Of a stretch of DNA of 64,000 nt, positions 45,472-56,076 are shown one piece after another; the stretch's first letter is position 1; every line of letters begins with the position of its first letter. Both the position numbers and the translations under genes were made by a program. Origin of the DNA: Buxus sempervirens (Eukaryota > Streptophyta > Magnoliopsida > Buxales > Buxaceae); the NCBI GenBank assembly GCA_947561395.2, contig OX387185.1:19928366-19992365 (forward strand), written 5' to 3'. The notes under the pieces are model-generated. The model was not told where the DNA came from and did not search any database. It saw only the letters and a list, made by a program, of their open reading frames with translations.

Positions 45472-47954
45472 TGTAACGCCCCGGATCCGAGTTTATTTAA
45501 ACACATAAACCAAAATCTGGTTCGTTAGGGAAAATGGCCCAAAATAATATTCCAGACTTACACAAATTCATTTATTATATCAGAGTGCGGAAATAAGAAC
45601 ATCTTTCAGAAAGCGCGGAAATAAACTACCAAAATAATCCTTTTATATTTCATCTAAAAAGTCTGGAAAGGGTTCAACTAAATAACATAAATATCATCCA
45701 CCAAAGGTGTGGAATAAAGATACCAATCATCCTTTAAATAACATCAAACAACTCAATCAAAATACTAAAATAATCCCTAAGAAAAGTAAATCTAAATGGT
45801 TCTTCATATCCCTCTGGACCTACACAGGAATGAAATAATCTTCTTCCTGGTAATCACAGTAATTCCCCAGTAGCTCTACCCTGGCAACGTCCTCTCTAGG
45901 AAAATCTGAAAATAAAACCAATAAAACAATAATGTGAGAAACAACATCTCAGTAAGCAGTCATGCAAATAGTTGACCACAATAAAATATGCAACGCTTAA
46001 TCCAAATAATCACAATAAGAATTCAAGACAACAAAGAAATACAATTTGTCCACCTCATGGGACTCATGAAATAGTATACCAGATAAAGAGAGTAGACAAG
46101 TGCTAGTATGCTACCTAACCGAATTACGATGGACCAGCCGCCTTGCAGTCTGGCTATTCAACACCAACGGAAGAACCCAACCAAGAGTTAGCATGTACGG
46201 CCCAACCAATCCAGGAGTGGGTAACTTAGCGACTGACCAATCCAGGAGCAGTACCATCCTCGAGATGATGGAATGCCTCAGACACAGAATTCAAACCTCT
46301 CTAATACACATTTCACTTACTAGCTATTCTATGGATCCATATAACTGCTAAACCCACTCAACAGTGAGAAAACCAACCAGGGTAATGGACATACTTCTCA
46401 ATAACACCCACCAAAATACAGAACCATATCTGTAACCAAATCCGCCCATGCGGGATACAATAAATCAGGCACCAGCCTTGTCACACCAGTGACCTAAAAC
46501 CAAAACAGAATGTACCAAGTCATATGTTCAAAACTCTAGGTTTCAACGGGCCAATATGTCCCGAATGTGTATCGACTCCATCAATGCACACAATACCATC
46601 ATATCACCCAAATACAGGTGTATGAACTCACAAAACCAACCTTGGTTAAAAGTAAAATCTTTTCGAACAATATAATCAAGTAAAAGTGCCTCTTTAGAAA
46701 CATCTACCCAAAATCTTTGAAAAATTGAATTTTAAACATCCGCCAATTCAAACACTTCCCAAATACCCCAATCTTGATGGTACATAGGTTAAAATTGAAT
46801 ATAACCACTTCCTTAGTGAAAACTAGGTTGAAAAGTCAAGTTTTCCAAACTTTGACAGACTGGTCGTTAGAGCGGCCAAGGGTGCTCGATCGGCCTTACA
46901 AAACAGGTTAATTCAGGGTAGGTCGCTCGATAGGTCACTCGAGCTATTGTTCTAGCGGCAGTTCAATCTGGGTAAAATTGCTCTCGGGTTTTGAATATAT
47001 AGATAGGGCGCTCGAGCGACTGCTCAGGTGGCCCGATACGTGAAAAATCCATAACTTTGCGAAATTCAATAAAAATTCCACAACTCAATATTCAATGCAT
47101 CAAAACCATTCTAAATCATTTTAAAATACTTTATACATATGCTAGAACAATTCCCAACACATAAAACATCATAAATAACGAAATCAATGCATCAAAACAT
47201 CGAATAACCATGAATATCGTCTAAACACGAATTTAGATTTTATGCAAGCGTCAAGGGACTACTTACCTGGTTTTAGGAACTTAAATCTTCCCTAAGAGCC
47301 ACGAAATATCTCCCCAAAGTCTGCCAAGCGATCCCAACAAACCTCGATCATGTCTGGGTTCAAAAATCACACTTTTAAGACTCTCAAACATATGAAAATC
47401 TCTAGAACATAAACTTATCTCTATATAGCTCTTACCTGAGTTCTCTATGCACGAAAATACTCCTCCTTCTTCTCCAAGACGGCTCCAACAAGTCGTTTAT
47501 GGTTTAGGTTTGATCACAAGGAACTAAGAGGAAGAATAGGAAACAATAGAACGTGCGGCTACTTCTATTTTGAGTTGGACGTGAATTGCTCATGCAACTA
47601 TTAGCTAGGTTATTTTATTGTTTTAAAGGCTTTTACCATAATGCCCTCCTTCATTAAACCAACTTAAATTAAACCATCTTAAACCAACTCAACCCTCGGG
47701 TCAACCCACTATCATTGGGTTCGACCAACTCTTATTTATTCTCCTTGATTATAATACAATTAATCCTTACTAATAATATAATATCACAATAATTATTTTA
47801 TTAAAATTACATTTAGTCAATAATTAGGAACTCACCTTATATAGGCTCTCCTATCATCTCCGGTTCATCTTGAACTCCTCCGGGTTGAACCAAAATCTCA
47901 TCTCTTGCATGATATTAACCAATTAGTCTAGTTAATAAAATCTGGGATTTTACA
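45472..47954 (-). mobile_element. Family K solo LTR near the end of the T LTR (2483 bp)
   Basis: Plus-strand start TGTAACGCCCCGGATCCGAG at 45472, end CTGGGATTTTACA at 47954; TSDs ACGTG (45467-45471, 47955-47959). The insertion point leaves only TGCACA of the host T LTR after the TSD. Diverged from other K copies, but donor (47267/47266) and acceptor (45906/45905) are kept; a second donor-like site, CTCAG/GTAAGAGC, lies near 47437. Confidence 0.9.
45820..45905 (-). CDS. Putative terminal exon of an LTR-embedded split gene, copy D (diverged)
   Basis: After TTTTATTTTCAG the minus strand has two bases and then 27 codons (FPREDVARV..., YQEEDYFIPV), ending TAG. Phase, length and the acidic-aromatic ending agree with copies A-C although the sequence is far diverged. 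With donor 47267/47266 the intron is 1361 bp. Exon 1 in that phase is open for only eight codons, so a further upstream intron or loss of function is possible. Confidence 0.3.
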
Positions 47955-47981
47955 ACGTGTGCACAGGGGCGTTACAGATTA

Positions 47982-49673
47982 CCCTTGACGTACAGGCATC
48001 CATTGCCGATTCCCCATAGCAAATGGGCATCGGCCACCAATGTTGCTAGTGCCAGGATGATATAAACAATAGAGTAACAAGAACAATAGCACTTGGTCAT
48101 GGCATTTATATACAAACACTCCTATTTAAGTTTATGGATCCATAACTTAAGGGTTCATTATGCGAATGTTCGTTTCATCAATTTCACATCAAGTATAATA
48201 TGCACCCATGCATGAAAATTTCTCAAGGGTAGCCCATGGCCTTACCCGAGTCAATCTTGGGCCAAGCCCTCTTTATTTCTCATGGAATCTCGGGCCACTG
48301 CCCTCCATACAATACATCAATAACGCGCCACTGCCTTTCTCATATCATGCTAATAATTCATGTCATGCTAAACAAGTGGGCCAATGCCCTAAAATAAATT
48401 GCATGCTTACAAGGATGATCAATAATAGTAAATACATTCACAACCTTAACCTTGCAATTCATAGCTTACTTGGGCAACCTAAGCCCCTACTCTTGGAAAA
48501 CATGTGCCACTTGGTTTTGGTTCTTATTTTCTACTTCCAAGGGTCATTTGGAAGGTGCTCTAAGTGGTAGAATCAAATTATCCTACTTCCATAAGAATCT
48601 GGAACACAAACTCTCTCTAGGAATCCTATTTCAATAAAACGTACCCAAAATCTTTGTTATTTGGAATTTTGGGATAATTCCAGCTGGCACACTTCCTAGA
48701 CACCTAAATCCTACTTGTAAATTGGTTGGATTCAAATAATAACAATCCGTAGTTTGATTTGGGCTAAAATCCAAAATTTTAGAAAATTTACCCAAGTCTC
48801 TCAAAGGCACGCTCGAGCATTGCTTTGGGCACTCGGCCAAACCAATTTTGACAACTCTCGGGTTTTGAGTTTCTAAAAAGCACAAGTGGGGCACTCGCAT
48901 TCGTGCTCGAGCAGCAATGAGCGGCCTCACCTACAATCTAATTGCTATACGGGCGCCTGAGAGCTCACTCGAGCGGCGGTTCAGGGGCCCTAGCGATTTC
49001 TCAGGTTCGCGAAAATCCGATTTTTGCAAACTTTTAGGGTTTTTCAAATCTCACCCTTTTCTATGGTTTTTGGTCTCTAAATTGTCTCTAGCATGTGTGG
49101 TTACCTATTTCTTACAAAACCCCCCAACAAAATCTCTCCTATTTGGGAGGATAAACAAATTTGTACTCAAACTCCAAGATATACATATTTCATGCGAAAA
49201 TGGGGAAAACAAGAAAACTAGGTTAGGGTGGTGTTGCTTACCTCTTCTAAGCAAGTATGCAAGCCTCCTAGCTCACAAATCAACCCACGAACAGCACTCT
49301 TTGGGATTTTTGGTTGCTTTTCACAAATCTCCAAGCTTCCAATCGAAAATCCCCTCTTGGGCTCTTCCTCTTCTTTTATTTTCTTGCAAGAGCCTCTCCT
49401 CACACTTGGCTAACTAGATGGATGATGGAAGAATGAGAAGTAGAAGATGAGAGTAGAGAGGGGAGAGGAGAAGAGGAAATGAAGAGAAGAAAATGGGAGT
49501 GGGGTTCATACGTACGGAGCAATGTAGGCTCCCTCACACTTAAGCAAACTTTCCCCAAAATTTTCCAAGGCCTTTCCAAGTTTGCCCTTCTCCTCCTATT
49601 GCACACACAACAAATCACCACTTAGCTATTTTTCATCTCACAATTAAATTTATTTAATAATCTCGGGATCACT
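47982..49673 (-). repeat. Older K-type LTR, right part (joins 4111-4268)
   Basis: It continues the CCCTTGACG/GGCATCCA units of 4111-4268. It contains a stretch with GCTCGAG and GGGCACTCG words (48800-49000), a donor-like AGAAGAG/GTAAGCAACAC near 49243 (minus), and an end resembling K LTR starts (TTTAATAATCTCGGGATC, about 49650-49673). The terminus is degraded and its exact end uncertain. No gene. Confidence 0.55.
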
Positions 49674-50082
49674 TATCTATATCCGTTTCTGATAAGCCTG
49701 GACTTAGCCACTTAGCTGGCTTCAAGTATGGGCTTCTCCAACTTCACCTACACAATAAATTACACTGTTTAGGGTGTGCTAATGGTATAGAAATCTAGGT
49801 TAGAAGCTCAATACGGCGTTCAAACCACGCATTGGGCGCTCACTTAAAACCTTATTTTTCAATATCGCTCAACCTAATACTCAATGAGGCATTCAAACCA
49901 CGCATTGGGCGTTAACTAAAATTCCAACTTATAACTAATGCTCGATTGGGTGTTCAAACCTTGACTTGGGCACCCGAACAAATCACTCTCGGTTTCTGTT
50001 TTTACAAAAATAAACATAAGCAAGGCGCCTAATAGGGCATTCAAACCTAGTTTTGGGTGACCTCAACAAATAATTAGCACCT
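49674..50082 (-). repeat. K-type LTR fragment with CATTGGGCGYTC repeats
   Basis: It carries the repeated motif CGTTCAAACCACGCATTGGGC (about 49825) and variants near 49890, 49945 and 50040. This resembles the variable G+C-rich segment of K LTRs. It probably continues at 58524 after later insertions. Ends uncertain. Confidence 0.45.
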
Positions 50083-52855
50083 TGAAAAATCCCAGAATTT
50101 TAAATAATAATTTAAAATTGGATTTTATGGTTAATAATTGGCTTATTGGTGGAAAATTTCAAGAAAAGAGGAATGAGATTATCTGGAAATATTTCTGCAA
50201 AAATAAGAGGTGAAATTGAGATAACAAGGTAAGTGATTAATTTTTATTAATTAATGGAAATGGAATTTTAATGTGGTTGTAGCACATATTAGTATGTGAG
50301 TCTTAGAATTTAATTGGTTGTATACATAGGTCTTGGTGGTGTGGCATAGTAGCAAATCAATGGGAGTTTAAGTGAGGATTTTTGTGGCAATAGGTAAGGC
50401 TATAAATAGAACCAATCGATTAAGTTGGTTTGTTCGGTGGGTTTGGAATTCTCTGGAGAGGTACTTGAGATCATCATCTAGAAGTATCTGAAGAATAGGA
50501 GATCTGAGAAAGGAAAAGAAGAGAAGGATTCTGACTTGGTTGATTGAATCAATTGGGGAATTGAAGGAAAATTGAGGATAAAAGCTATAATTTTTGTGTT
50601 TGGTGACGGAAGAGATCCGAGAATTCATTCAGAATAAAGTATTCAGATAAGAATAATTCCAATTACAGTTTTACAGATCTATTGTAGGGAATTTTTAGAG
50701 TTTTGGTCAGATCTAATCAAATCTGGAAATAATTCCTAGAGTTTACTGAATTTTCTGTTAACAGAGGATATTTCAGTGGAGGAGGAAAGTGTTCTAGGTG
50801 ATTTAGATCAATCATAGCTGGATTAGAGCTTGATTGAGGTAAGTAGCACCCTTCTAACCAAAATAATTGCATGAATTTCATTTTGGATTGAGTTTGATCA
50901 TGGTTTGAAATGAAGCACTTGTCCGAGAATGCTTTTGAGAAAAGAATCTTGTGATTAATTATAATCTTAATATAGTAAGTATTTGAGGCTGGATTTTTGT
51001 TTTAAAGAGGTTTAGGGTCATGAAAAAAGTGTTTGGAACAATTAAATTTGGAATAGAAATGGAGAAATTGAAGTAACAGATCCTAGAAAATCTGCGATAT
51101 GGGAATTATCCACGGTTGCTAGACCCAGTGCTCAAGCGCAGGGTCTAGCACCCATGCATTTTCTTAAACATGATAAGAATGCTTGAGCAATCTCTCAAGT
51201 GTGTGTAGAATTATATTTCAGATCTAAAAAAATTAACCCAGAAAAAGGGTGCTCAACCAAGGTCGCTTGAGTGGTCCTATCAAGCGCCCAACATTGAAAA
51301 TTCAGTTCTGAGTTTTGAGTTGATTTTTAATCTTAAACTGATTTCTTGTCAAATTCAACCTATGTACAAACAGGTTTTAGGTCTCTGGAAGTGATTTCCA
51401 GTGACAGAATAAATTTGTCTAATTAATTGAGGATTTTGGGCAAGTTTTACTAAAATTGGTCTTGATTTGAGATTTTAGTGAGATTGTGCTCTTCCTTTTG
51501 CTTTTAATTGAATTGGAAGTTTTCTACATTTGTATTAGTTGCTCAGAAACATGTTTTAACTTTTGGAATTGTGCAAATATGGGTTTCCAATGATTTGAGC
51601 ATGTTTAGCCTAATTTGAGGACTTGACAGTTTTTGGTTATATGTTCTTCATAATTGAAATGATTTGAATGTTATTTCACTTATTGGGAAAGCTGCCTTGA
51701 GGGCATTTATTTGACATCCTCCATGATGGAGTGGATTTGGTCATGATTGACCCATGATTATATGTTAAGCGTATTGGTTTACATGTTGACTTTGTTTTTT
51801 TATTTGGCTTAGTTTGTATTGGATCCATTGCTTAAGCTTAGTAATGTAATGTGTTGATTTTATTGCTGTAATTGCATGGCATGAGTGTTGCCATTGCTAG
51901 TGTAGAGCAATACTAAAACCCTGAGTAGGCCGGTGTTGTCAATGCTGAAACCCAGAGTAAGCTGGCAATGGATGACAAAACCCTGAGTAGGCCGTCATTT
52001 CAGTATTCAAAACCCTGAGTAGGTCGAATTATATATATGGAGGCGTGGATTTGGCTATGGCATGTCTATTACTCAATTAAAGTGAGTGAATTACATAACA
52101 TTGACCTATGTTGATACTTGATTTGTTTGGGATAAATTATTTGGTTTGATTGGACAGTTGGTACTTGTTTATTATTGTATTTGGATTTATTGGTATTTGC
52201 ATAGCCATGAGTGTTGCCACAGCCGGTGTAGAGCAGCACCAAAATCCTGAGTAGGCCGGTGTTACCAATGCTGAAACCCGGAATAGGCCAACATTGGGTG
52301 ATGAACCCTGAGTAGGCCGTCATTTCAGTATCCAAAACCCTAAGTAGGCCGAATATATACATGGAGGCATGGATTTGGTTATGTCATGGCTATTACCTAT
52401 GTTGACACTTGTTTGATAAGAATTTTATGTATTGGGTTGATTTGGGACAAATGGTTTCATCAACACGTGTTACATGATTATATTTGGATTTATGGTTTTC
52501 CACATGATTTGATACCGATATTGTTTATGTATCATCTATCATGGCATGTTTTAGAACTTGTGATATAATTTTTTAGCATGCATGTGCTACTTGCTGAGAT
52601 ATTCGTATCTCATTCGGTTTTATTTTGTTTTCAGATCTTGGAGAGGACGAAATCATAAGGTAAATGCTTAGATCATGTGAGTTCAGATTTGAGAGATGGT
52701 ATTTTATATTGAGTTGGGATTTTAGTTGACTCTAATTTTATGATATATGTTCATTTCATGTTTTCCTTTACTCTAATATATAGATCCTGTGGATTAGCTA
52801 ATACTTTGGACTCGTGTTATGGTTTTGTTACGTAACCTGGATCCGGGGCATTACA
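50083..52855 (+). mobile_element. Family K LTR (about 2773 bp)
   Basis: Begins TGAAAAATCCCAGAATTTTA and ends ATCCGGGGCATTACA. No convincing TSD (CACCT left, CGGCT right), so it may be old or part of a rearranged element. Donor-like GATTGAG/GTAAGTAGCACC at 50838 and acceptor TTTGTTTTCAG at about 52634; after it only a short acidic tail (LGEDEIIR, stop) in the shared phase. A T LTR inserted at its very last base. Confidence 0.75.
51850..52400 (+). repeat. Two roughly 300-bp direct units with AAACCCTGAGTAGGCCGG repeats
   Basis: The block GAGTGTTGCCA...GTGTAGAGCA, followed by three or four CCTGAGTAGGCC copies, occurs at about 51885-52065 and again at 52205-52395. The same motif, inverted, is in the K LTR 36553-39296. 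Confidence 0.85.
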
Positions 52856-53089
52856 CGGCTGTAAGCACCTCATTTTTGCGCTCCCGGGAGAGCCGAAAGT
52901 ACAAAACCCGGCTAAAAAGTCAAACCCTGAGGGGTTGAAAATTGACTTTTTGATCAAGTGAAAATTGGATACCTTGATTTATCTCAATGGATAGAGAATC
53001 CCGACACGAGTCCAATGCAACTGAGTTTGCTGGAATCGGAGTCCGGATGAAGGTTCTGTGAGCCGGTCAAACTTAAAGAGGAGCCGAAA

Positions 53090-55460
53090 TGTAAAACCCC
53101 GAATTTTCCTTAAATAATAAATTAAATTAGTAAATAATTTTACCGAGAGTTATGATTGATAGAAACATTTTAATATTGTAGGGGGTGATCAACTTAGCGG
53201 AGATCCAGAATTAGACGCAGATCTGACCGTCCGATCGTGAGATATCGAGGTATGTATTCTAATTGGGCAAGGTGTATAGAAGAGTTGCATGGGAGATGCA
53301 TAGGATCAGGGGGGTATATATATGTATAAAGAAATAACCTAATTTTATACTTGTATTCTCGCTCGTATTGAAGCTGCAAGCGACGAAACCTGTTTGAACG
53401 ACCAAGAGAAGAGAAGAAGGAGAAGAAGAAGGAAGGGCTGGGCATGCGTTCATCGTCCAGAGAGTTTCTCAGTGCTAAAGGTTCGCCATTGTTCAGAATA
53501 GAGAAGGAGAAATCAGCGTATAGAGGTAGGTGACATTGTTTTGGTTTTAAAATTGGATTTACCTCTGTTTAATCGCAAACGCATGTTTCTATGATATGTA
53601 ATGTTGTATTTAGTTAGCTAAGCATGTTAGAAATACATTAGAATGAGTTTAGACGAGAAAAATCATGATTTAGAACTGTTTCTGCTCGATTTTGTATGAC
53701 CGCCGACCTCGACTGTACTCGGCGCTCATCGGCGATCTTAGGCGCTGGTTATAAAATTTAGGACGCCGTGGACCACGGGACGACGGACCGTGGGCGCTCG
53801 AATTTGCACTACCGCCGACTGGAGACCGCCCGGAGCGATCCTGAGCGATCCCAGGCGCTCTAAGCAGAAATTCCAATTTTTCATAATTTCGAACCTAATT
53901 CAACTCTAAACTATTTTTAGACAATTTTAATGATTAACTAAGGTCTTTTAAGACCAAAATAAACTATCTAATTCCCTGTTTTACAGAAAAACAAATTAGG
54001 GAGATATTTAGGACATTAGTTGCCAAGTTTGAAGGTAAATGAGAAATGTGATTTTGGAAAAGCCTAACTACCATTTGATTATCTAAACACTTCTAAATGG
54101 CATTATAAATCAGAAGACATTATAAAGATAATTCAGAATTCGAATGACTGAATAATGAAGTAAATGTACAGATATAACCATTATATGCTGCTAGGCACCA
54201 ACCCTTATAGAATTATGATACTTTAGGGAATTTTGGAGTCTAGTGGGCATAGCTGGTTATGGATCCATAGTCGTAGCTAGATAGCTGAGGGATATGTCAT
54301 TTGGGTTGAGTTACTCCTATATGCGACACGCTTCCTTTGCAAGTTAGTTTGTCTGGGAAGGTCCTATGTCTGGAGGGACAACCCGGTGAGCCGCTGGTGA
54401 TTCCCTGTACATGTGGATAAGCGACCATCTCCATGTATTGATTCTGGTGCTGCATGCTGGTGGTACATGCCAACTCTGATGGGTACGTGTGCAATAAGTC
54501 GGTGACTACGGCTCTTGTCTAAGCTGCGCTGCATGGGGCTTGAGTATCATTAGTAGCATCGCTCCTAAGTCGCACGGTGGTATAGCGATTGGTTGAGAAT
54601 CATCTCAAAAGGTTTATCTATCTTTGTGAGTCCTACAATGACACTGAAAACACCACACGTGATATGATTATTATTATTATTGTGCACGTGCGGGATGCAT
54701 GTGATTGGGATATTGGTTGGATGTGACTGCTTAGTACATCCTGGCAATGTATGGATTATGCTACTGATTTGGCTATTGAGTTCTTATATTAAAACTTGCT
54801 GAAAATCATTTCTAGAACTGTTTATCAAACTGTTTTGTGTTCATGAATGGTATAAATGATTATGCGAGCCTGATTTATCGATGTTGCTTAATCGTGCATG
54901 AAATGTTACTTTGCTTATATTAACTGTTTAGTCATGCATGTGTTACCTACTGAGATATTCGTATCTCACCCTACTTCTATTCCATTTTTTCAGCTGATAC
55001 GCGAGAGAGGGATCTCTTAGACTTCCAGGGAGAGATAGCCGAGTATTCGCCGGAGGATTATTATTATCCAGATCTTGTCTGAGGTGGATTGATGTTATAG
55101 ATTTAGCATTTTTGATTGGTTTATTATCATTTATTTGGATTGATGTATGAGAGAGATAAGAGAGAGAGATAGTAACCAGTTCATTTTACCAGACTTTGAT
55201 ATTACTGACTGATGGTCAAGCTTTATGCTTAGTTGAAGATTTTGATCTACACTTCCGCACATACTTGTTTCCGCAACTCTGATAGTTTAATATATGGATT
55301 GGATTTTGATTTCTTTGGTCTGGTATGTTATTGATATTGTAATTGATATGGGCCAGTAACACCTCGGATTTGGTTGTTGAACTAAATTCGGGTTGTTACA
55401 GTAGCGAACCGGGTTCGGGTTGGGTGCCGGTTTGCACTGACCCGGGTTCGGGGCGTTACA
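53090..55460 (+). mobile_element. Family K solo LTR inside the T LTR (2371 bp)
   Basis: TGTAAAACCCCGAATTTTCC to GGGTTCGGGGCGTTACA; TSDs CGAAA (53085-53089, 55461-55465). It has GGTATATATATG at about 53310, donor AGAG/GTAGGTGAC at 53525/53526, acceptor TTTTTTCAG at 54993/54994. It is nearly the reverse complement of 42419-44767, making a long inverted pair. Confidence 0.92.
54994..55082 (+). CDS. Putative terminal exon of an LTR-embedded split gene, copy B
   Basis: 28 codons in phase 1 (DTRERDLLDFQG..., EYSPEDYYYPDLV), ending TGA. With donor 53525/53526 the intron is 1468 bp, and the required exon-1 frame is open from an ATG near 53445 (MRSSSREFLSAKG...). Exon 1 is less conserved between copies B and C than the terminal exon and appears shifted by small indels, so its coding status is weaker. 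Confidence 0.45.
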
Positions 55461-55805
55461 CGAAATTTGACTTTTTTCGAACCCTGTGCCAAGTGCTTAG
55501 CCCTATGTCATTGGATATAGGGCTCTGATACGAGTCTAACGCAACTGAGTTTGCTCAAATCGGAGTTCGGATGAGGGAGATATGAGCTGTCGAAGTTTCT
55601 AAGCGGAAAAACCGGAAACTGCACACGTGGCAGCCAACGCAGCAAAATATCTCGGGGACTAAATCTTAAATATCCAAAAGTTACTAAAAATCTCAGGGAC
55701 TAAACCAAAATTCGCAGGGGGCAATCCGTAGATATCCAAAAGTGTCAAATCGGTCAAATCGGTCGAATCGGTCAAGTCGAGGGGCAAATCAGTAATTTTT
55801 CGATT

Positions 55806-56056
55806 TGTATCCGACCAAATATGCCGGATACACTTGCTCCTCTTCATATCCAGACTCAAATGTCGGATACAAAGATTTGCTCGGCGAGATTCGAGCCGAT
55901 TCCCCGACAAATTCGCGGCGGCATTTAAGTTTCGAATAATTGTGTTTTGTATCCGACATTTAATGCCGGATACAAAGGGGCATATGTGTAGCCGGCCATA
56001 GAGGCCGGCTATGAACAAGAGCATGTGTATCCGGCCTGAGTTGCCAGATACATTAA
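55806..56056 (+). repeat. Dyad array before the TATA box of the T solo LTR
   Basis: Five units of GTATCCGAC.../...GCCGGATAC type, including a GTAGCCGGCC...GGCCGGCTA variant near 55987. Same layout as 9380-9624 but with different arm sequences. Confidence 0.8.
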
Positions 56057-56057
56057 G

Positions 56058-56076
56058 TTGGCCTATAAAAGGCCAA
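56058..56076 (+). promoter_or_regulatory. TATA box framed by inverted arms
   Basis: TTGGCC-TATAAAA-GGCCAA: six-base perfect arms around the TATA box, directly after the dyad array. Confidence 0.65.

Larger units (their letters stand above)
6673..47965 (+). mobile_element. Family T solo LTR, split by later insertions
   Basis: It starts TGTAAGCACCTCATTTTTGC at 6673 and ends ...GTGTGCACA at 47965. The TSDs are GGGGT (6668-6672) and GGGGC (47966-47970), one transition apart. Its own parts are 6673-8816, 42088-42418, 44773-45471 and 47960-47965, net about 3.18 kb, close to the T solo at 52860 (3.28 kb net). It has no internal region. It hosts the full-length Ogre-like element and two K LTRs. The stretch 7200-7300 has repeated GTGCGGTTTCGA-type dyads just before a TATA box, and CCCAG/GTATTG at 7603/7604 is a candidate splice donor. 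Confidence 0.88.
4269..47976 (+). mobile_element. Family K solo LTR, split by the nest; own sequence 4269-6672 and 47971-47976
   Basis: It begins TGTAAGACCCTGAATTTTTC at 4269 and ends with the terminal GTTACA at 47971-47976. Perfect 5-bp TSDs GATTA flank it (4264-4268, 47977-47981). Net length is about 2.41 kb with no internal region, so it is a solo LTR. A family T LTR landed six bases from its 3' end. It has a TATA box (TATATAAATA, 4515-4524), a splice donor at 4745/4746, an acceptor at 6217/6218 and a short coding-like exon. Confidence 0.9.

Noticed and set aside
48208..49417. Open frames of 120-166 codons near the old K LTR
   Set aside because: Not conserved in other K LTRs, no domains, and they run through LTR variable segments.
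50083..52859. Solo insertion with TSD for the K LTR 50083-52855
   Set aside because: Flanks CACCT and CGGCT match at only three of five positions. I keep the LTR call but not a TSD.
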